Shown here: positions 10,214-20,108 of the stretch, piece by piece | How positions within the stretch are numbered: the stretch's first letter is position 1 | Layout: every line of letters starts with the position of its first letter | Assembly: GCF_031127815.1 (NCBI RefSeq) | Contig: NZ_JARXHY010000007.1 | Span: 1-64,000, forward strand | DNA from: Pelagicoccus sp. SDUM812003 | Lineage (GTDB): Bacteria > Verrucomicrobiota > Verrucomicrobiia > Opitutales > Opitutaceae | Direction of reading: 5' to 3' | Length of the DNA stretch: 64,000 bases | Position numbers and translations under genes: made by a program | The notes under the pieces: model-generated | Seen by the model: the letters and a program-made list of their open reading frames with translations, nothing else | Told to the model about the DNA's origin: nothing | The model's database searches: none

Positions 10214-10313
10214 GGAAGAATTGGATGCCGGGTTTCCGGTGACGGGTTTCGGGTGGCGCCCGACGTCTCGGCGGGCGCTGAAGCTGTAGCTCGCCGCGCT
10301 GAGGCGCGAGGTC

Positions 10314-10428
10314 GATGGCGGGTCAGCGCCCCGCCCTACAGGTGGGACAAGCTGATGGCGGGTCGGCGCCCCGCCCTGCAAGAGGGACAAGCTGGTGGCG
10401 GGTCAGCGCCCCGCCCTACAGGTGGGGG
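10314..10428. repeat. Tandem 40-bp GC-rich repeat, 2.9 copies
   Basis: Copies at 10314-10353, 10354-10393 and 10394-10428 share an exact 40-bp period and differ at few positions. Each contains GGCGGG-N6-7-CCCCGCC, able to fold as a hairpin. A fourth copy of the core lies alone at 16711-16736, at the other end of the macroglobulin gene, so the element is dispersed (REP-like). It lies downstream of the macroglobulin gene and could act as its 3' mRNA end. Confidence 0.85.
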
Positions 10429-10441
10429 GGGCGTCGGGCTC

Positions 10442-13400
10442 CTAGTCGACTTCGATGGCGATGCTTTCCGAGTGGCTGTTGAACTCGGGCGCGTACATGC
10501 ACTGGATCTCGGCGATACCGGTCTGGTAGCGGCCTTTGAGTTGGACGCGGGTCGAGTACTCGAAGACGTAGGTTCCGGCGTCGAGTTGATCGATGAAGAA
10601 GTGGCTGGCGGTGTCGCGGGTGCTTTGGAAATAGCCTAGGCCGTCTTGGTAGCGTTGCTGGCTGATCACGTCGACCGGCTCGGTGCCGCTGCCGCGCTGG
10701 TCTTTTAGGTGCAGGTATTCCATGTCGCGGTCGCTGCGCAGGATAAGGCGAACGACCAGTTCATCGCCGACGGAGACGGGGCCGTCGACCGCTTTTAGCA
10801 CGGGACCTTGAGCGGTGGTTTCCTTGACGAACAGCTGTTTCTCTAGGGTGAGCGGGGTGGCGGTATGGGCAGTGATATTCTCCATGTCTTCGAGGTACTG
10901 CCAGTGAAGGCTGCCCCAGCTCACGCCTTGGTCGGGCTTGGAGACGGTGATCTGCCCCATGGCGGGCTCGATCTCACCGGGGGTAAACGTCTTCTGATAG
11001 AAGCCGGTGCCGGCTTCCACGTTTTCCGGCTTCACTTCGTAACTCCCTAGGGTGACGGAGACCAGCTCGTCCGAGGACAGAAGATCGTCGCCGCGCAGGA
11101 GCAGGGCGTAGATGGCGTCGGCGGTGCCTTTGGTCGTTTTCCAGCTGTTGGTTTGCTTTTGCTTGATCAGCCAGACCTTCAGGTCTTCCACTGCTTGAGC
11201 GTCTTGGGCCACTTCGTCGAAGGCCTCGATCATGAGGGCTTGGGTTTCGATAGGAGCCTGATGCCACCACCAGCTTCTGTCATTGCCAGACCAATACATG
11301 CCCATCTCTTCCGACTTGAGGCTGCGTTCGTTGAGTGATCGCACGATGTCGATAGCGGTTTTACCCTCGCCGAAACGCTGCAGAGCGAGGGCCAGCTGAG
11401 CCTGATTTTGGCGGGAGGAAACGTCGAGCCAGCGCGCCTTCGCCTGCTCGATGAAGAAATCCACCGCTTCGCGATGCGATTCGGAGATGGGGCGATCGGC
11501 GAGGAAGAAGCTACGTCCGTAGAGGTAGAGGCATTCCAGGGGAGCGGGCGCGTAGGCCTGAGGACTATCGAGTTTCTGGACGTCTTGGTAGCGGTCTTTT
11601 ATCCAATCGTCCAAAGCCGGAAGCGCGTCGAGGGCGAGCTGCATATCGGTTTCGACTCCAAGGTGGCGCAGGCGTCCGAATCCGGTGGTGATGTAGAGGC
11701 TTATGTAGTGATCAGTCCAGTATCCGGAAAACCATGACCAAAGACTGCTATCGTCGTGGCGACGTTGCTCCAGCTTTCGCAAGGCCTGGGTCGCTTCGGA
11801 TTGGAGCCGGTTCTCGTCGAAGAGAATGCCGAGGCGTCGTTTGGCTTGGCTCTCGCTTTTGGCGTCGCGCAGCCAAGGCGTTTCTTCGATGAGCATCGAT
11901 TTGAGTTCCTGGTTTTTCTCTAGCGGACTATCGAGGGCCGAGGTGTTTTTCCAGAGGTCGAAGATGCGGCGAACCTTAGGGTCGGAACGCGCGATATGAG
12001 CGGCGAGGGCATTGGCGTAGTAGCGATTGAAAAGCTGTTCGTTGCACTCGTAGGCGTACTCCATGAGATAGGGCAGAGACTGGACCGCGTACCAGATCGG
12101 TTGGGAGACCATCTGCACGTTCAGGCTTTGGTGGACCAAGGAGTCGGAGTTTTCGGATTCGAGGAGTTTCTCGAAACGAAAAACCTTTTCGCCGTTTCCG
12201 CGTATGGGAAGCGGTAGCGATTCGGTGACCAGTATTCGTCGACTGAGTACAGGAAGGTAACCCTCCTCTCCATCGCTGAGACTGTCGGAAGCTCCCACCA
12301 CCTTGTAGCTCAGCACTCGGGCTCCATCAGGCGTCTTGAGGCGCCAAGAGTAGGAGCGCGATGCCTTAGCTGGTACGTCGAAGGCTTGTTCGGTCTGGCG
12401 GATGCCCAGCTCGTCGCTCACGTCTTGGAGGGAAGCTGCTTCGGCGAAGGTGAGGCGCAGCTGGCCGGACTGGGCATCGTCGGAAAGGTTGGTGACCTTT
12501 ACCGTGAACTCCACCTCGTCGCCCTCTCGGAGAAAGCGTGGCGGATTGGGCTGCACCATGAGGTCCTTGGCGGTGACGGCGGAATCGCTGAGGAAGCCCA
12601 CACGGGTGTCCTTGTCGTGAGCCAGCCCCATGAAACGCCAGCGGGTCAAGGTGTCGGGCAAGGTGAACTGGATCTTCACGACCCCGTCTTCATCGGAAAG
12701 CAGGTGCGGGAAGAAGAAGGCGGTCTCGGCGAGATTGGCGCGGGATTGGACTTGGTCGAGGGCGGGCGGAGGCGGGGCGGCTCCGCCGACTTCGGTATTC
12801 GCGGTGTAGGAAAGGAGGGCTTCGTTTCCCGTGGCGCCCGTATCCTGCATGGTTTGTATCGTCGTCACGGATATGGCGGAGCCGTGGTCGGCAAGCCGTG
12901 TTTTCATTCGTGATCCGGCGAGCGTCGATACGGCGCGATATCCCTCATGGTCCACATCGGCTACGCTGAAAGGGGAAAGTTCATAGATTTCCTCAAGGCC
13001 TGGCATCATCGTGGGAATCGGAAAGGATGGGTAGTTCCAGCTTGTATCCAAATTCTTGTACTCTCTAGGGAAGTTCAGATGGTACTGGTGAGGGAAATTG
13101 TTGAAGCGACGGAAGCGGTAGTTGTTTTCCTGACGATAGGTCGCGATGGACTGAGTCCATGAGTGCGAGCGGAACTGGTCCAGGGAGGCGTCGTAAAGAC
13201 AAGCCAGCATTTCTGCGGCAGCCAGTTCCGATTCCGGTCCGGTGATGGTGGCCGTCCAGGTTTCCCGCTGCCCGGGTTCGAGTTTGCTGCGAAAGCTTTC
13301 CCAGTCGATCTGCAGGCGCTTGTTGCTCCAAGGAACGTTAATCTGCTCTTGAACAAGGTAGGCTCGGTTGTCGCGCACGAAGGTAAGGCTTAGGGTGAAA

Positions 13401-16400
13401 CCGCCCCGCAGCTCATCTGTCACCGGAAATTCGATACGCTGCTGCGTATTTCCCGCTTCGGTCCAATATGCGACAAGTGTCTCGTCGTCGGCGGTGAACT
13501 CCACGTAGGCTCGACCGCTCGGGTAGCCTGTGCCCCAGAGGGCGGAGAAGGTCTGGCCGGGTTCGAGCGTGTTCGATCGTACCGAAAGGTAGTGGGGAAT
13601 CTTATACGGAAAACGATCGCTATGGGGATCGATAACGGTGAAGGTCTTGCTCGCGGTGACCGGATTGCCAAAGGCGTCTTTGCTTTCGAGAGCGGCTCGA
13701 TAGATGCCGGCTTCGAGGGGGAAAGGGAGTTCGGCAATGCCGGACGCGTTGGTGCGAAAGCTCTTATTGCGAACCTGCTTGCCGAGCGGCCAGGTTTCGG
13801 GATTGCTGGCGTCGTAGGGAGGACGATCGGCGGGCTGGGAATCCTTCCAAGCGTAAGGGCCCTGTGGGCGATGGCTGCCCCAAGGGGCGCGGTGAACGCT
13901 TTCCGGCTCTTCTAGGCGGTGAATGCGAAGGCGCCCTTTGGCGCTCAGCGGGGAGCCGTCGAGAGTTTCGGTAGTGAGAGTGAATGCGACCGGTCGCTCG
14001 GTGGTCAATTCCTCCTCTGTGGAAATGCTCGCTTTCATGGCGGTGTATCCGGAAAGCGTGACAGCCTGAGCGCTGCGTGTTTCGCCGCTGTTGTCGGTGA
14101 CATCCGCGTGGATGGTGAAGGCGAAGCGAGGCTCGTTTTCGCGGGGCGCGTCGAGATCGGGCTCGGCCACAAACTCGATTTGAAAGCGTCCTTGAGCGTC
14201 GGTGACGCTTTGACCGTGGGCGATGGCCTTGGTTTCCGGAGGCTGCCACCACCAGCACCAGAGCGGGCGTTCCACGCTACGCTCGACACGCCAAACCACC
14301 TTCGCCCCGTCGATGGCCGCACCCGTGTAGGCGCTGGCGTCGCCTTCGATCAGGACGTTCTCGTCGAGTTTGGTGGCTTTCGTCGGCTGCTCCAGGGTGA
14401 CCTCGAACTTGGGGCGTTTGTATTCCTCGACGTTAAAGTCGACGCTGCCTCGAGGACCCTTTTGGACGATCAGGCGCATGGTTCCAAAGGCTCCCGAACT
14501 GGGGGCGGTGAAGGAGCCGCTGAAGGAGCCATAGTCGTTTGAGAGCAGTTCGAGTCGATCGATCGCCTGTCCGTTGAGATCGACCAAGCCGAGGGTGACC
14601 TTTTTGCGGGGGAGGATAATCTGGCGACCGTGTTGCGGATCGCTTTCGGTGCAGATGCCTTTGAAGTGAATGGTCTGGCCCGGGCGATAGAGGGCTCGGT
14701 CGGTGAATAGAGTGGTTCGAACCTGATGTTGGTTGGGCTGGTATGGGCTTCCGACATAGATCTCCTGCGTGGCGAGATGTCCTTCGCGTTCCGCCTGAAA
14801 AACGAGACGGGAGTCTCTTGAGGCCTTGTATTGGAAACGGCCCTCGGCGTCGCTGCGGGCGCCTTTTTCCGCGATGAGCTTTTGATAGTTGCCCCTGCTC
14901 CAGACGCGCACGTTCACGTCAGGCGCCGGTTCGCCCGATACCGCGTCCACCACGATGCCGTAGATTTGATTTGTCGCGGGCTGCCGTTCGAGCACCAAGG
15001 CGAGGTCGCTGTGGGTGAAGCGAAAGGTTTCCGAATAGTCATCAGGGAAATCTGGATACGCGCTCGCAGCGACAAGGTAGCGACCCGGCTCCGGGAGTTC
15101 TGGATGTTGCAGATCGAAGCGGTTTTCTCGGAAGTCGCTGGTTTGCGGAAGCTCCTCCGTCCATTCGCTTAGCAGGGCGCGTTCGCTGGGGTTTTCGACG
15201 GGTTTGTTGTCTTCGAAGTCTAGTCGATAGAGGCGCAAGTGAAGTTTGGATACGTTTCGATAAACGGCCTGAAACAGCGGTTCGGGCCCGTGAGTGGTCC
15301 AGGCCATTTCGCTCTCCAGGCGAAGCGATTTCTCTTCGATGTCGTCGATCAGCAATTGGCAGCGAAGACCTCCAATGCTCTCGGGAAACGTGGCGACTCC
15401 TCGGCTGGCGGCTTGGTGGGCTTCGTCTGGGGCGTCCGCGGAGAGTTGCAGCTCAGCGATTTTGGCCCAAGCGCGTGCGGAGACTTCGTGCGAAGCGGTC
15501 TGATGGGCGAAGGCTTGCAGGGCGTGGAGGAGCTCCTGGTCGGCCTGGTCGCTTACGGCGATGTTTCCTGCGTAGATCAGTCGGGAAAGGTTGGCATCGT
15601 AAAAGGCGGTCGGATCTTCGTCGTCGAGATGAAAGCGCAGCAGCTTCTGGTAGAGGTGGAGCGCCTTGAGCTCGGGGGAATACCCCTCGGCGGGCGGCAG
15701 TTGCCAGTCAAGAAAGGTCTCAACTGGGGCGAAGAGTGGGTCGTCTTCGCTGAGCTGAAAGGCGTTTTCCGCGATCATGGCCGCTTGCTCTCCGGCTTGA
15801 TAAAAGGCGAGGGCTTCGTGGGCCAGGAAATCGTAGAGCGTGGGGCGGTAGGCGAGCGGCACGTTTCCCATGTCCAGCAATGCGGAGTAGTCGCTGATTG
15901 GGAGGCTCTGCAGGACGGCTTCGTTTTCCAAGGCGGCGGAAAAATGCCGGTCGATTTCGCTGAGAAGTTTCGACAGGTCCCAGGTTTTGATATCGTCGCT
16001 GTCGTTCGCCGAAACGGTGGAGCGCTCGAGCAGGCTCCAGCGGTTTTGTTGAAAATAGCTCCAGTAGAAGTGAGCGGTGATGGCGCTGACTGCAGGGCGA
16101 AGGAACTCCGGTACGTCGCGGGCGCGTTCTCGAAGGCGCTCGATGGCGTAGGTGGTGTCGCCTCCTTGAATCTCGATCTCCAAGGAGATCTTCTGCAGGT
16201 TGGCCCGCAGGGCTTGCGCAGCTTGGCCGCTTTGTTCGGCTTGCTCGATGATCGTATCGAGAATCTGGATAGCGGTGCGAGGGAGGCCGTCTTGGCGGGC
16301 TTCTTCGACCTGGAGCCAAAGGTCTTCGTCGGCCTGGGCGAAGCAGGTCGCAAGCGGAGTGATGAGTGCGGCGAGGGAGACGAGCAGGATTCGGAATGAG

Positions 16401-16408
16401 GGGCGCAT
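10442..16408 (-). CDS. Alpha-2-macroglobulin family protein with embedded TonB-plug-like box
   Basis: Giant exported protein (1988 aa) of the bacterial alpha-2-macroglobulin family, thought to trap attacking proteases at the cell envelope. Signal peptide at residues 1-25 ending in CFAQA, with no clean lipobox. Then a helical/TPR-like N-terminal part, a carboxypeptidase-regulatory-like domain (~485-550), MG2 (FTDRALYRPGQTIHFKG, ~570), further MG domains, the A2M domain (ETAFFFPHLLSDEDG, ~1225) and the thioester motif CNEQ at about residue 1454 in the alpha-alpha barrel. Oddly, residues ~1136-1210 contain ELSPF...STLAGSR...GSAISV...DTGATGNEALLSY, a close look-alike of the N-terminal/plug segment of Opitutia TonB receptors. 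No pbpC neighbour is present, unlike many bacterial homologues. Confidence 0.9.
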   Translation of the reverse strand: MRPSFRILLVSLAALITPLATCFAQADEDLWLQVEEARQDGLPRTAIQILDTIIEQAEQSGQAAQALRANLQKISLEIEIQGGDTTYAIERLRERARDVPEFLRPAVSAITAHFYWSYFQQNRWSLLERSTVSANDSDDIKTWDLSKLLSEIDRHFSAALENEAVLQSLPISDYSALLDMGNVPLAYRPTLYDFLAHEALAFYQAGEQAAMIAENAFQLSEDDPLFAPVETFLDWQLPPAEGYSPELKALHLYQKLLRFHLDDEDPTAFYDANLSRLIYAGNIAVSDQADQELLHALQAFAHQTASHEVSARAWAKIAELQLSADAPDEAHQAASRGVATFPESIGGLRCQLLIDDIEEKSLRLESEMAWTTHGPEPLFQAVYRNVSKLHLRLYRLDFEDNKPVENPSERALLSEWTEELPQTSDFRENRFDLQHPELPEPGRYLVAASAYPDFPDDYSETFRFTHSDLALVLERQPATNQIYGIVVDAVSGEPAPDVNVRVWSRGNYQKLIAEKGARSDAEGRFQYKASRDSRLVFQAEREGHLATQEIYVGSPYQPNQHQVRTTLFTDRALYRPGQTIHFKGICTESDPQHGRQIILPRKKVTLGLVDLNGQAIDRLELLSNDYGSFSGSFTAPSSGAFGTMRLIVQKGPRGSVDFNVEEYKRPKFEVTLEQPTKATKLDENVLIEGDASAYTGAAIDGAKVVWRVERSVERPLWCWWWQPPETKAIAHGQSVTDAQGRFQIEFVAEPDLDAPRENEPRFAFTIHADVTDNSGETRSAQAVTLSGYTAMKASISTEEELTTERPVAFTLTTETLDGSPLSAKGRLRIHRLEEPESVHRAPWGSHRPQGPYAWKDSQPADRPPYDASNPETWPLGKQVRNKSFRTNASGIAELPFPLEAGIYRAALESKDAFGNPVTASKTFTVIDPHSDRFPYKIPHYLSVRSNTLEPGQTFSALWGTGYPSGRAYVEFTADDETLVAYWTEAGNTQQRIEFPVTDELRGGFTLSLTFVRDNRAYLVQEQINVPWSNKRLQIDWESFRSKLEPGQRETWTATITGPESELAAAEMLACLYDASLDQFRSHSWTQSIATYRQENNYRFRRFNNFPHQYHLNFPREYKNLDTSWNYPSFPIPTMMPGLEEIYELSPFSVADVDHEGYRAVSTLAGSRMKTRLADHGSAISVTTIQTMQDTGATGNEALLSYTANTEVGGAAPPPPALDQVQSRANLAETAFFFPHLLSDEDGVVKIQFTLPDTLTRWRFMGLAHDKDTRVGFLSDSAVTAKDLMVQPNPPRFLREGDEVEFTVKVTNLSDDAQSGQLRLTFAEAASLQDVSDELGIRQTEQAFDVPAKASRSYSWRLKTPDGARVLSYKVVGASDSLSDGEEGYLPVLSRRILVTESLPLPIRGNGEKVFRFEKLLESENSDSLVHQSLNVQMVSQPIWYAVQSLPYLMEYAYECNEQLFNRYYANALAAHIARSDPKVRRIFDLWKNTSALDSPLEKNQELKSMLIEETPWLRDAKSESQAKRRLGILFDENRLQSEATQALRKLEQRRHDDSSLWSWFSGYWTDHYISLYITTGFGRLRHLGVETDMQLALDALPALDDWIKDRYQDVQKLDSPQAYAPAPLECLYLYGRSFFLADRPISESHREAVDFFIEQAKARWLDVSSRQNQAQLALALQRFGEGKTAIDIVRSLNERSLKSEEMGMYWSGNDRSWWWHQAPIETQALMIEAFDEVAQDAQAVEDLKVWLIKQKQTNSWKTTKGTADAIYALLLRGDDLLSSDELVSVTLGSYEVKPENVEAGTGFYQKTFTPGEIEPAMGQITVSKPDQGVSWGSLHWQYLEDMENITAHTATPLTLEKQLFVKETTAQGPVLKAVDGPVSVGDELVVRLILRSDRDMEYLHLKDQRGSGTEPVDVISQQRYQDGLGYFQSTRDTASHFFIDQLDAGTYVFEYSTRVQLKGRYQTGIAEIQCMYAPEFNSHSESIAIEVD

Positions 16409-16636
16409 GAGTGGACGTTTGTTTATTCAGGTAGGCGCGTGGGCCTCGCCCTACGGATATGTTTGATGGATTGTTATGTAGTACTACTAGCAGACGATTT
16501 TGGATTTAGAAATCTTAGAGGAAAATGGCTTTGCCAAGGGTATGGCGGGGATGGGGGCGCGGTTGGCCTGTCAGGTCGCACGCGGCGATTAGAGTCCCTT
16601 CGGGATCAGGGCTGGAGAGACGCGGGATTTGGGGCC

Positions 16637-16666
16637 GAAAAAAGCGCCTCCGGGTGGGAGACGCTT
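16637..16666 (-). terminator. Rho-independent terminator of the PVC heme protein gene
   Basis: On the minus strand a hairpin (AAGCGTCTCCC paired with GGAGGCGCTT, one mismatch) is followed by TTTTTTC. It lies ~85 nt past the stop at 16752. Confidence 0.75.
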
Positions 16667-16710
16667 GGGGAAACTGGGGTTGTAGGTTACGGCGCTGGGG
16701 CGAGAGGATC

Positions 16711-16736
16711 ATGGCGGGTCGGCGCCCCGCCCTGCA
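16711..16736. repeat. Dispersed copy of the 40-bp repeat core
   Basis: Matches the GGCGGGTCGGCGCCCCGCC core of the second tandem copy at 10354-10393 and is in the same orientation. Confidence 0.8.
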
Positions 16737-16751
16737 GTAAGGCCACCGCCT

Positions 16752-19700
16752 TTATTCGCCGTGGGTGGCGCGGGCGTTGGGGTCGGTGCGTTGGCGGGCG
16801 AGGAATTCCACCACGTCGCGCAGGTCGTGGCGGCTGAGGTTGTCAGCGAACACCGCGGGCATGCTGGAGGGCATGGAGTCGCGTTTGACGACGGTGGATT
16901 TCGCGAACGTTTCTTCTTCGCCGGAGGGCAGCGTGAGGGTGATGGTCTTCTGGTCTTCCTTCGATACGAGACCGAATTTTGAGCTGCCGTCCCCAAGCGT
17001 GAGGATGACGTTTTCGTACCCGTGCGCGATGGTGGCGTTGGGAGCGACCACTGCTTCCAGCAGCTCGCGGCGGTCGAGGCGCAGACCGATATCGGAGAGA
17101 TTTGGTCCTGCCGCTTCCCCGGGGCCGTACACGATGTGGCAGCGCACGCAGGCCATGATCTGGTTGTTGAAAAAGACGTCGTTGCCTTCCGGTCGGCTGG
17201 AGCCGCCTTCGAGGGCGAAGCGGTAGGGGGCGAGCGGATCGGGGTCTGCTGCGATGGCGGCTTGGTAGGCTTGGTAGGCGGCTCGTACCTCTGGAGCGGG
17301 ATGGTTTTCGGCGGCTTCGATGAGCTCAAGCTGGGCGTCGAGAGGGACTTCGTTTCGGGCGAGTCGCTGCAGGCTGCTCGCTAGCAGCTCGCTGGCGAAG
17401 GGTTGCTCGGTCTTGGCCAGCGTCTTGAAGGCGACGCGTTGCTCTTGGGCGCTGCCCTCGCTCATGAGGGCGAGCGTGCGCTTGGCTTGTTCAGGCGCCT
17501 TTCGGGCCACTAGGGGCAGAGCGGCGAGGCGCAGTTCGGAGGCGTCTGATTCGCTGGCCGCGATGACGAGCTGGTCCATGCGAGGGTCGTTCTGCTGGAC
17601 CAGACTCTCAAACGCCGCCACCCGAGCGGCGCCGTCCTGAGCCTCATCGAGCGCTAGGGCGAACAGGGCGTCTGCGATTCCGGTGACGCCGAGTTTCGAA
17701 GCGGTTTCGATATAGGCGGCCTGCACCGTGCCGGGGGCTGCGCCTAGGATTTGCGGAGCGACGGTGGCCAAGGCCTTGGCGGGGACTAGGGCGTCGCGTT
17801 TCGGCAGTGGCCGGTACACGCCCATGATGCGGTCGCGCTGCAGCGGGTCCGGCCAGGATCCGAGCTGGGCGAGGGCTTCGAGCCGAAAGCGGGTGTCGAT
17901 GTCGGCATCCGCAGCCAGCTGGGCCATGGTTTGGGCGTTTTCGGCGTCGCCGAGACGAAAGTGGGCGTTGATGACTCGGAGGGCTAGAGCCGGCTCTTGC
18001 ATGAGTGGATGCTCGATCGCGGCGGCGAGCGCAGGGAAGGCGGCTTCGATGGGGTGATCGTTGATGGCACGGGCAGCTTCCAGGACGATCTCCTTGTCCG
18101 GGTCCTTGAGAAATCGGGCGACAAGCGGGTCCTGCAGGCGTCTCAAGGCGAGCAGCGCTGCCATGCGCACGGCGGTGGAATCGTCGTCGATGGCAGCTTG
18201 CAGCGCAGGACGGTGGTTGGCCCCGACGAGTCCCATGACGATGGCATGCTCCAGGTAGGCGTCTGCCCCGTCGTTCTCTCGCGCGGCCTCGACGAGGGCG
18301 GGAGCGGCGTCGGCGGCTTGCAGTTTGCCGAGGCTTTGGGCGGCGAAGAAACGTACGCGCGGGCTGGCGTCCTGCAGGCGGGAGACGAGCTGATCGATGT
18401 TTCCAGCGATGCGATGATCGCCGATGAGCTTAGCGGCTTGGGCGCGGACTTCGGCGGTTTCGCTGTGGGCGAGAGCGCTGATTTCGGAAGCGGCTTTTGG
18501 CGAATCGCGATCCGCGAGCACGCCCAGTCCCCAGGTGGCGTGCAGGCGAGCGTGGAGGTCGCGGCTTGGGTCGCCGGCGATGCGGGAGAGCAGCGGCACG
18601 TTTGCCTCGCCTCTGGAGGCGAGCTCGAGCTGGGCTTCCAGGCGCACGTTCCAGTTGGGATGGCTCAGCAGATCGGCCAGCTCCTCGGAGTCGCGATCGG
18701 CCATGCCCTGGGAAATGAGGTTTCGCGTTTCGTCGATGATCGGATCCTGCAGCGTTTCGGGATTGGCCAAGGCGTAGACGCGGCCCTTGTTGGACTTGGG
18801 CCAGCCGTCCACCCAGTCCAGCACGTAGAACTTCCCGTCCGGGGCGAAGGTCACGTCGGTAGGCAGGATGCCTTCGAGGAAGTCCGTTTTCTCGCCAAGT
18901 TTGTAGGTGGCCCCGTCTTGCTCGAAGGTGTAGCTGGTGACGCCGCTGGAGGCGATGCTGCCCTTGAAGTGGGTGATGAAAAGGTGTCCTTGGTACTCGG
19001 GCGAGAGTCCGGTGCCGGGGTGGTAGGCGATGCCGGAGGGACCGTCGTCGATATAGAAAAGCGGCGGCAGGGCGAAACGGGTCCGCCCATCGAAGCGCGT
19101 TTTCCACCAGCCCTCCGACATCCAGACGCCGGCCCCGCCCAGCGGGGCGTGCTGGTGGCCGATGCGCCAGCCGGAGTCGCCACCGTCCACGATGTGCACC
19201 AGTCGCTCGAAGTCTCCGTTGTCGCAGTCGTTGTCGCCGGTGAAGAGGTTGCCCAGCTCGTCGAAGGCCAGCTCCTGCGGGTTGCGCAGGCCCCAGTGCA
19301 CGATTTCCAGCTCGGAGCCGTCGAGATTGCAGCGGTACACGGCGCCTTGGTCCGGGTAGGCGAGGGTCTCGCCTTCGTGGTTGGTGACGTTGATGCCGCG
19401 GTCGCCGATGGAGAAATAGAGTTTTCCATCCGGCCCGAGGATCAAACCATGGAAGTCGTGGCCGGTGTAGCCGAAGTGCACCCCGAAGCCGCGATGGATG
19501 GATTCGCGCGAAAGCGCTTTCCCGTCCTCGCTGATGCCTTCCAGTTTCCAGAGGTGCGGGATGTTGGTGAAATAGACGTCGCCTTGTCGCGCCAGCACGC
19601 CGGAAGCGATGCCGCTGAGGCTGGAGTCGAACTTTCCTCCGTAGTCGGTGGAGCGGTCCGCGCGGCCGTCGCCATCGGTGTCCACCAGCAAGCGCAGCAC

Positions 19701-20108
19701 TTCGCTCTCGATTTCGAACTGCTTGGCCTGCTCCTCCCCGAAGAGTTCGATGATGCCTCGTGCTCGATCGTCCACGGTGCGGAAGGCCATGTCCTCCTCC
19801 AGCATGTCCAGGTAGCCGCGGATATCGAGCACGCTGGTGCGGTAGCGATAGGTTTCCGCCACGAAGAGGCGGCCCTGCTCGTCGAAGTCGAAGGCTACCG
19901 GATTGGCCAGCAGCGGCTCGGCCGCCCAGAGGGAGGCCTCGATGCCCTCGGGAAGGCGCAGCTGGTTGATGGCCAGCTCGGTCTCGGCAGTGGCGGCATC
20001 GATGATGGGATCGGGGAGACGGTCCGACGGTTCAAGGGTCATTTTCTGGCCGAAGGCCAGCGAGACCACGCAGCCGGCTGCGATTAGGGGTAAGGCGCGG
20101 ATGAGCAT
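16752..20108 (-). CDS. PVC-type dehydrogenase/HEAT/cytochrome c protein
   Basis: Large exported redox protein (1118 aa) of a family expanded in Planctomycetes and Verrucomicrobia, usually linked to oxidative sugar breakdown. Signal peptide residues ~1-20 (cleavage near AFGQ). Residues ~45-440 are a membrane-bound dehydrogenase/PQQ-type beta-propeller (FDFDEQGRLFVAETYRYR, GVHFGYTGHDFHGLILGPDG, LRNPQELAFDELGNL). Residues ~460-900 are HEAT repeats. Residues ~980-1118 are the PVC cytochrome module with heme motif CVRCH and distal Met candidates near MPSSMPAVF. It is divergent from the Tat-like TIM-barrel gene at 20314, with which it may work on an oxidised sugar. Substrate unknown. Confidence 0.9.
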   Translation of the reverse strand: MLIRALPLIAAGCVVSLAFGQKMTLEPSDRLPDPIIDAATAETELAINQLRLPEGIEASLWAAEPLLANPVAFDFDEQGRLFVAETYRYRTSVLDIRGYLDMLEEDMAFRTVDDRARGIIELFGEEQAKQFEIESEVLRLLVDTDGDGRADRSTDYGGKFDSSLSGIASGVLARQGDVYFTNIPHLWKLEGISEDGKALSRESIHRGFGVHFGYTGHDFHGLILGPDGKLYFSIGDRGINVTNHEGETLAYPDQGAVYRCNLDGSELEIVHWGLRNPQELAFDELGNLFTGDNDCDNGDFERLVHIVDGGDSGWRIGHQHAPLGGAGVWMSEGWWKTRFDGRTRFALPPLFYIDDGPSGIAYHPGTGLSPEYQGHLFITHFKGSIASSGVTSYTFEQDGATYKLGEKTDFLEGILPTDVTFAPDGKFYVLDWVDGWPKSNKGRVYALANPETLQDPIIDETRNLISQGMADRDSEELADLLSHPNWNVRLEAQLELASRGEANVPLLSRIAGDPSRDLHARLHATWGLGVLADRDSPKAASEISALAHSETAEVRAQAAKLIGDHRIAGNIDQLVSRLQDASPRVRFFAAQSLGKLQAADAAPALVEAARENDGADAYLEHAIVMGLVGANHRPALQAAIDDDSTAVRMAALLALRRLQDPLVARFLKDPDKEIVLEAARAINDHPIEAAFPALAAAIEHPLMQEPALALRVINAHFRLGDAENAQTMAQLAADADIDTRFRLEALAQLGSWPDPLQRDRIMGVYRPLPKRDALVPAKALATVAPQILGAAPGTVQAAYIETASKLGVTGIADALFALALDEAQDGAARVAAFESLVQQNDPRMDQLVIAASESDASELRLAALPLVARKAPEQAKRTLALMSEGSAQEQRVAFKTLAKTEQPFASELLASSLQRLARNEVPLDAQLELIEAAENHPAPEVRAAYQAYQAAIAADPDPLAPYRFALEGGSSRPEGNDVFFNNQIMACVRCHIVYGPGEAAGPNLSDIGLRLDRRELLEAVVAPNATIAHGYENVILTLGDGSSKFGLVSKEDQKTITLTLPSGEEETFAKSTVVKRDSMPSSMPAVFADNLSRHDLRDVVEFLARQRTDPNARATHGE

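Larger units (their letters stand above)
16409..16751. other. Intergenic region between heme protein and macroglobulin genes
   Basis: 343 bp with no gene. It holds a minus-strand terminator (16637-16666), one copy of the GC-rich dispersed repeat (16711-16736), a GTAGG/CCTAC imperfect hairpin near 16432-16456, and presumably the macroglobulin promoter in the AT-richer stretch 16460-16530. No clear -35/-10 pair was found. Confidence 0.6.

Noticed and set aside
10314-10428. CRISPR-like array
   Set aside because: The 40-bp units are directly adjacent with no unique spacers and no cas genes nearby.
10253-10639. Small plus-strand frame containing MAGRRPALQ-type peptide
   Set aside because: The peptide is a translation of the tandem GC repeat and runs antisense into the macroglobulin gene.
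17997-20087. 696-codon plus-strand open frame
   Set aside because: Antisense shadow of the PVC heme protein; no recognisable domain and Gly/Val/Gln-rich composition.
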